Shown piece by piece: positions 23,454 through 27,011 of a stretch of DNA of 27,011 bases. The stretch's first letter is position 1; the number at the start of each line of letters is the position of its first letter. The stretch lies in assembly GCA_938036845.1 (NCBI GenBank), contig CALHWA010000072.1:1-27011 (forward strand), in the 5' to 3' direction. Origin of the DNA: an uncultured Candidatus Saccharibacteria bacterium. Its GTDB lineage: Bacteria > Patescibacteriota > Saccharimonadia > Saccharimonadales > Saccharimonadaceae. The notes beneath the pieces were generated by a model. That model searched no databases. It was given only the letters and a program-made list of their open reading frames with translations, and was not told the DNA's origin. Both the position numbers and the translations under genes were made by a program.

Positions 23454-24125
23454 CTACTGGCCATTACCGGTCGTCGCTCGCACGCAGCCAATCGCCTTTC
23501 CCTCACTCATCCAGCGCTGTTCGTAGGCGGTGAGCGTCTTGTATTCATCAGGTAGTGACGACTCGTGGAGATCGAAAGATAATTCACGAATCGACCACTG
23601 ACAGGCAACGAGCTGCTCCAGGCTCCAACAAAAGAAATCACGATCGTCATGCTTGAGCAAAAGCGAGCCACCAGGCCGCAACAGCTGCTCGTACTGGCGC
23701 AAGAATGTTGGGTGAGTAAGACGCCGGCCAGCGCTGCGCCGCTTGGGGAATGGATCAGGAAAGGTTATCCACAACTGCTTGAGCGAGTGAGCAGCAAAGA
23801 GCTCGCCAATCTGATCGGCCCGAGCCCGCACGAATAGCACATTGGTGATACCACGCCCGAGCGCTGTGTATGCACCTTTTTGCAAGCGATCACCCTTAAC
23901 ATCCAGTGCCACAAACACCTCATCTGGGTGCTGCGCCGCTAGCTCCACACTAGACATCCCGGTGCCAGCGCCAACCTCGAGCACCGTCGCACTCTGCCGC
24001 ACCTCTGGCGCTGCTTGGCACCATTCGTCATACTCATAGCAGTTGGTGGCGTTATGGAACTTAGCAAAGCGATATTTCTTGCGTTTGCGAGTGATGATAA
24101 ATTGCTGAGGGTCAAGATACGTCAT
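23454..24125 (-). CDS. trmB: tRNA (guanine-N7-)-methyltransferase TrmB
   Basis: TrmB makes m7G46 in the variable loop of tRNAs. SAM site VLEVGAGTGMSSVELA, acid VALDVKG, then the diagnostic WITFPDPFPKRRSAGRRLTH and the PGGSLLLKHDDRDFF motif, ending in LTAYEQRW. The protein has 223 residues, the normal length. Its end is 18 bp from the convergent end of the HD-CYTH gene, with no terminator visible between them. TATAAT lies 6 nt before the ATG, so the mRNA should be leaderless. TAG stop. Confidence 0.95.
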   Translation of the reverse strand: MTYLDPQQFIITRKRKKYRFAKFHNATNCYEYDEWCQAAPEVRQSATVLEVGAGTGMSSVELAAQHPDEVFVALDVKGDRLQKGAYTALGRGITNVLFVRARADQIGELFAAHSLKQLWITFPDPFPKRRSAGRRLTHPTFLRQYEQLLRPGGSLLLKHDDRDFFCWSLEQLVACQWSIRELSFDLHESSLPDEYKTLTAYEQRWMSEGKAIGCVRATTGNGQ

Positions 24126-24131
24126 GAGTCT

Positions 24132-24137
24132 ATTATA
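24132..24137 (-). promoter_or_regulatory. -10 box of trmB, leaderless arrangement
   Basis: Perfect TATAAT on the minus strand, followed by 6 nt (AGACTC) and the ATG at 24125. No good -35. Confidence 0.7.
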
Positions 24138-24317
24138 CCTGAATCACGCGGCCTCTTTCGCGGGTGGCTCCACGCTCCACGTTATTTGGGTGAGGTACGA
24201 GAACTCACTATTGGTCTAGCATGTTTTTCACTCGAGAAGCGAGAACCGCTCTAAAAAATGTTGTAATACTTACATTACTGAGTAAGCTTCTCAAGCTTTG
24301 GCTCAGATATTTATAAC

Positions 24318-24851
24318 CTACCTGAGCCACTCCACTACCCCACCCGGCAACACTCGCACCAAGCGTGATGGCGGTGTATCGATTGGCACAGTGCCACCAT
24401 CATAATAGTAATCGACACCATTACCAAAGTAGGCACGAGCTTCAGCAATAGTGCGGGCGGGCGGTTGCCCTTCGAGATTAGCACTGGGGGCGATCAACGG
24501 GCCAGTCTGGCGCAAGACCGCCTGGAGCCACGGCAGCTGCGGCTGGCGATAGGCCAGCATATCATTAGCGCGGCGGAGCCACCGCGGAGCATGGGGCGAG
24601 TCGAGCAAGATACTCGTGGGCTGAGAGGTATCAAGCGACGGTAAGGTGGGTACATCGGCATACGTTTGGCTGGCATCAGCCACGAGGATGATGGATGATT
24701 TATTACTATCACGCCGCTTAAGGCGATACACCCGCGCTACTGCCGCTTCGTCATCTGCCCGGGCAACAATGCCATACAGCGTATCAGTCCGGAGTACTGC
24801 CACGCCACCACGCTGCAAGGTAAGCACAAGCTGGTTTAATTCATCATTCAC
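24318..24851 (-). CDS. tsaC: Threonylcarbamoyl-AMP synthase (TsaC/YrdC type)
   Basis: TsaC makes threonylcarbamoyl-AMP for the t6A37 modification of ANN-decoding tRNAs. RTDTLYGIVARADD, VYRLKRRDSNKSSIIL and GPLIAPSANLEGQPPA are the YrdC signatures; DYYYDGGTVPIDTPPSRLVRV ends the domain. 177 residues: the short TsaC form without the Sua5 C-terminal domain. The start is GTG at 24851; another GTG eight codons downstream is possible. The promoter region is only 20 bp, shared with the divergent mscS gene. The gap to trmB (24138-24317) has no gene, only a GGCTCAG/CTGAGCC inverted repeat at the end of tsaC. TAG stop. Confidence 0.92.
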   Translation of the reverse strand: MNDELNQLVLTLQRGGVAVLRTDTLYGIVARADDEAAVARVYRLKRRDSNKSSIILVADASQTYADVPTLPSLDTSQPTSILLDSPHAPRWLRRANDMLAYRQPQLPWLQAVLRQTGPLIAPSANLEGQPPARTIAEARAYFGNGVDYYYDGGTVPIDTPPSRLVRVLPGGVVEWLR

Positions 24852-24855
24852 ATCT

Positions 24856-24863
24856 GTTATACT
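24856..24863. promoter_or_regulatory. Overlapping divergent -10 boxes (tsaC and mscS)
   Basis: The 8-mer GTTATACT reads TATACT on the plus strand (8 nt before the mscS ATG) and TATAAC on the minus strand (4 nt before the tsaC GTG). Six of the eight positions are shared by two opposite -10 boxes, so one site could fire both ways. Confidence 0.5.
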
Positions 24864-24871
24864 ACCATATT

Positions 24872-25705
24872 ATGAAGCCAATTACCTCACCTGAGCTCAC
24901 TGCACTAGAGATTATTATCATTATTGTCGTGGCAATTGCACTGTATTGGCTGGGGCCGCGCGTGGTGATGTGGCTGACGCGGCACGCCTTCGTTACCACA
25001 TATCAGCGCACGTTGCCCAAGAAGGATCTCGAGAAGCGGCACAAGACGCTGGGCGGGCTCTTTGCTAATGTGTGGCGCATTATTGTCGTGGTGATTGCGG
25101 GCTATGCTATCTTCACTCATTTTTTCAATAGCGCAGCTCTTGCGCCACTGTTTGCGAGCGCAGGGATTATTGGTGTCGCCTTTGGGTTTGGTGCGCAGTC
25201 ACTCGTTAAGGATTTTCTTTCAGGGGTATTTATTATTAGCGAAAATCAGTATCGGGTGGGAGATATCATCGAGATCGATGGCTTTGGCGGGACGGTCGAG
25301 CGAATTGGTGTACGCTCCACAGTGATCCGCGACGTCGAGGGCAACGTCCACTTCTTCCCCAATGGTGTGGTGCAGCACGTCATCAACAAGACGATGGGCT
25401 ATAGCAAAGTATACTTCACCATCACCGTTGCGCCCGACACCAACATTAGCACTGCCAGCGATATCATCAATCGGATTGGCGAGGAAATTTCTGGTGAGGA
25501 GAAATGGCAGCGCAAGGTAATCGAACCGCCACACTTCGATATTCTTGGTGACTTCAACGCGTCGTCGATTAGCCTTGTCGTCTCTGGCAAGACCCAACCA
25601 TCCGACCAGTGGGCCCTCACGGCCGAGATGCGGCGACGGATCCTGCGTGAGTTTGAAAAAGAGCACATCGAGCTCGGCGCAGCCTCGCCAGGCAAGCACA
25701 AATAA
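24872..25705 (+). CDS. Small-conductance mechanosensitive channel (MscS family)
   Basis: MscS channels release solutes on hypo-osmotic shock. 277 residues, like E. coli MscS. TM1 about 12-32, TM2 about 67-85, and the pore helix TM3 APLFASAGIIGVAFGFGAQS with the Gly/Ala pattern of the family. Then the beta domain (YRVGDIIEIDGFGGTVERIG, VHFFPNGVVQHVIN) and the mixed alpha-beta C-terminal domain. The central TM3 hinge and the PNG motif are intact, so it should be functional. A TATACT box is 8 nt before the ATG; no SD. TAA stop. Confidence 0.93.
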   Translation: MKPITSPELTALEIIIIIVVAIALYWLGPRVVMWLTRHAFVTTYQRTLPKKDLEKRHKTLGGLFANVWRIIVVVIAGYAIFTHFFNSAALAPLFASAGIIGVAFGFGAQSLVKDFLSGVFIISENQYRVGDIIEIDGFGGTVERIGVRSTVIRDVEGNVHFFPNGVVQHVINKTMGYSKVYFTITVAPDTNISTASDIINRIGEEISGEEKWQRKVIEPPHFDILGDFNASSISLVVSGKTQPSDQWALTAEMRRRILREFEKEHIELGAASPGKHK

Positions 25706-25850
25706 CCTCTATTGCGTATGCATTGCTCCCGCCACAACAAAAATTCATTCTGCGTAGCGGATACTCCTGCTGAGCTAGTATGCTTTAATGAAGCCCTGGT
25801 CTCAAGGTATATGACCTCTGTTAAGACACATCGCGTATTTACCAGTATAG

Positions 25851-25856
25851 TATAAT
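25851..25856 (+). promoter_or_regulatory. -10 box of first Pro-rich paralog, leaderless arrangement
   Basis: Perfect TATAAT in TATAGTATAATAC, 6 nt before ATG 25863. No good -35. The same string recurs before the next paralog. The rest of the gap 25706-25850 holds nothing I recognise. Confidence 0.7.
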
Positions 25857-25862
25857 ACGCTC

Positions 25863-26675
25863 ATGAATCAGCAATTTCCTTCTTATCCTAATCGATTACA
25901 GCTGGCAGCCCCACCCCAGACTCAGCCTGTGCCGCCAGCTCCATATTATCCACAGCAGCTACCGGCATGGCCAGCCCAACAGCCCGAGCCTGCACCAGCT
26001 CAGATACCACAACCGGCAGCTCCAACGCCCCCAAGTAACCCTGCGCAACAAGCCGAGCAATTACCCGTTCAGCAGCCCGCACCCCTTGTTGTCCAGCCAG
26101 CAGCCCAGCCTGCGCCGGCAGTGATGGATACCAACTATAGCAGTGTTTTTGACGGCACACCACTGGTTATGGCAACGCCCGTCTCGCACTATCACAACCG
26201 CACCGTCTTTAGCCAAGTGCCCTGCATTCTCGAATGGACGACGACCAACCGCATCCGCACCATCGACTTCGACTCCAAAACAAACCAAATGGTCGGCGCG
26301 GTGCTCGATATCGATCCACAGCAGATCACCAAAGCAGCCGTCGAGGCAAGCTTTATTATCATATGGGTCAATGGCCAGCGTATTCAATTCGACTTTGCTG
26401 GAGCACATGCCCAGCTGCTGACTGGCCTTGGCGCTGCAGTATCGCCAGGTATTGGTGGTGTTCTCTATGGGCACAATGTCGAGCATGCACTCGACAACGA
26501 CTACGACTGGTGGTGGGCTGCCATTCAAGCCTACGCACCCTATGCTAAAATTATTGACGGCTTCGAGCGCGACGCGATGATTATCAACAATGGCGTCAAC
26601 ATTGGCCTCATCATGGCTTTTGTGACACCAATCATAGTAGTACTTATCGCCTTTATTATGGCATTATTATCATAA
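25863..26675 (+). CDS. Pro/Gln-rich, C-terminally anchored protein (270 aa)
   Basis: No family recognised. Residues 1-90 are Pro/Gln/Ala-rich (MNQQFPSYPNRLQLAAPP and onward) and surely disordered. About 95-200 form a strand-rich domain (PCILEWTTTNRIRTIDFDSK, GAVLDIDPQQITKAAVEAS, IIIWVNGQRIQFDFAG) that could be a PH/GRAM-like fold. The C-terminal 25 residues (IGLIMAFVTPIIVVLIAFIM) are one TM, so the protein is tail-anchored with most of it in the cytoplasm. It starts with the same Met-Asn-Gln-Gln and has the same promoter string as the next gene. TAA stop. Confidence 0.8.
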   Translation: MNQQFPSYPNRLQLAAPPQTQPVPPAPYYPQQLPAWPAQQPEPAPAQIPQPAAPTPPSNPAQQAEQLPVQQPAPLVVQPAAQPAPAVMDTNYSSVFDGTPLVMATPVSHYHNRTVFSQVPCILEWTTTNRIRTIDFDSKTNQMVGAVLDIDPQQITKAAVEASFIIIWVNGQRIQFDFAGAHAQLLTGLGAAVSPGIGGVLYGHNVEHALDNDYDWWWAAIQAYAPYAKIIDGFERDAMIINNGVNIGLIMAFVTPIIVVLIAFIMALLS

Positions 26676-26755
26676 AACCAGATGACTCCAGCAAGCTGAT
26701 TGACGTATTTTCTAATAAACAACAGTATCCAAGACACCATATAATAGATACAGCA

Positions 26756-26777
26756 AATGCAGGCATGCTCCTGCATT
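26756..26777 (+). terminator. Perfect 8-bp hairpin between the paralogs
   Basis: AATGCAGG, loop CATGCT, CCTGCATT, then GTTACTTCTAT; the T content after the stem is weak, so terminator function is uncertain. A TATAAT at about 26740 lies just before it, so a very short RNA is possible. Confidence 0.4.
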
Positions 26778-26833
26778 GTTACTTCTATAGGAAGTCTACA
26801 ACCAAAAATATATACCGTAAAACATATTCGTAC

Positions 26834-26861
26834 TTGCCGATCTCAAGTTATATAGTATAAT
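26834..26861 (+). promoter_or_regulatory. Promoter of second Pro-rich paralog, leaderless arrangement
   Basis: TTGCCG (4 of 6), 16-nt spacer, TATAAT, then 6 nt (ACTTCC) before ATG 26868. Confidence 0.7.
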
Positions 26862-26867
26862 ACTTCC

Positions 26868-27011
26868 ATGAATCAGCAGCCCACGACACCTGTATACCCG
26901 CAAACCACCTTATACTACCCACCAACACCAACTATGCAACCCGCACCACCAATTGGCCGGACTCCTGTTGCAGCAAACCCTCTCCCTCAGCCCATTATGC
27001 AGCCAATGCAG
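26868..27011 (+). CDS. Second Pro/Gln-rich paralog, partial at window end
   Basis: Only the first 48 codons are inside the window. They read MNQQPTTPVYPQTTLYYPPT, then PTMQPAPPIGRTPVAANP, with no stop. The start, composition and promoter match the upstream gene, so this is probably a tandem paralog; the domain and membrane anchor would lie outside the window. Confidence 0.75.
   Translation, partial: MNQQPTTPVYPQTTLYYPPTPTMQPAPPIGRTPVAANPLPQPIMQPMQ

Overview
This window most likely comes from a Patescibacteria/CPR bacterium, probably a member of Candidatus Saccharibacteria. The organism call is an inference from gene content and style, not from a marker search. The window shows a compact, roughly 50% GC chromosome with short intergenic gaps and standard-code ORFs. 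It has core cell-envelope and translation genes (ftsH, murJ, murC, tilS, trmB, tsaC), several NUDIX proteins, small lineage-type membrane proteins and almost no biosynthetic enzymes. Of 28 genes whose stop I read, 12 end in TAA, 14 in TAG and only two in TGA, and one of those TGA codons looks like an interruption of a longer gene.

Region 1 (1-12.7 kb) is all on the minus strand. In order of transcription: tilS, ftsH, murJ, a lepA gene cut off after domain II, a membrane protein, three NUDIX hydrolase genes, an SDR oxidoreductase, an S51-type peptidase, a GrpB-family protein, a large helical-repeat protein of 827 residues, and a 59-residue HTH-like ORF. The NUDIX-SDR-S51-GrpB part is tightly spaced and uses Shine-Dalgarno (SD) sites, so it reads as one operon.

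Region 2 (12.7-18.4 kb) is looser. It holds a flavoprotein of the disulfide-reductase family that has lost both redox cysteines, three tRNA genes that all have a CAU anticodon (elongator Met-like, initiator Met, and probably Ile2), an FtsB/DivIC-like division protein, an unrecognised 208-residue protein, a small membrane protein with a VOC-family protein, and several short decayed ORFs and hairpins between them. The lysidine synthetase TilS, which acts on tRNA-Ile2(CAU), is encoded about 4.4 kb from the probable Ile2 gene.

Region 3 (18.3-27 kb) holds a small basic protein, a two-TM protein, murC, and a nucleotide-sanitation-like group (MazG-like; a winged-helix-NUDIX fusion; an HD-CYTH fusion). 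These are followed by trmB, tsaC, an MscS channel, and two tandem paralogs with Pro/Gln-rich N-termini, the second cut by the window end.

One theme runs through the window: the first genes of many transcription units have a sigma70-type -10 box 6-9 nt upstream of the start codon. In six cases the gap is exactly 6 nt. These mRNAs should therefore be leaderless, while SD sites appear mainly inside operons.
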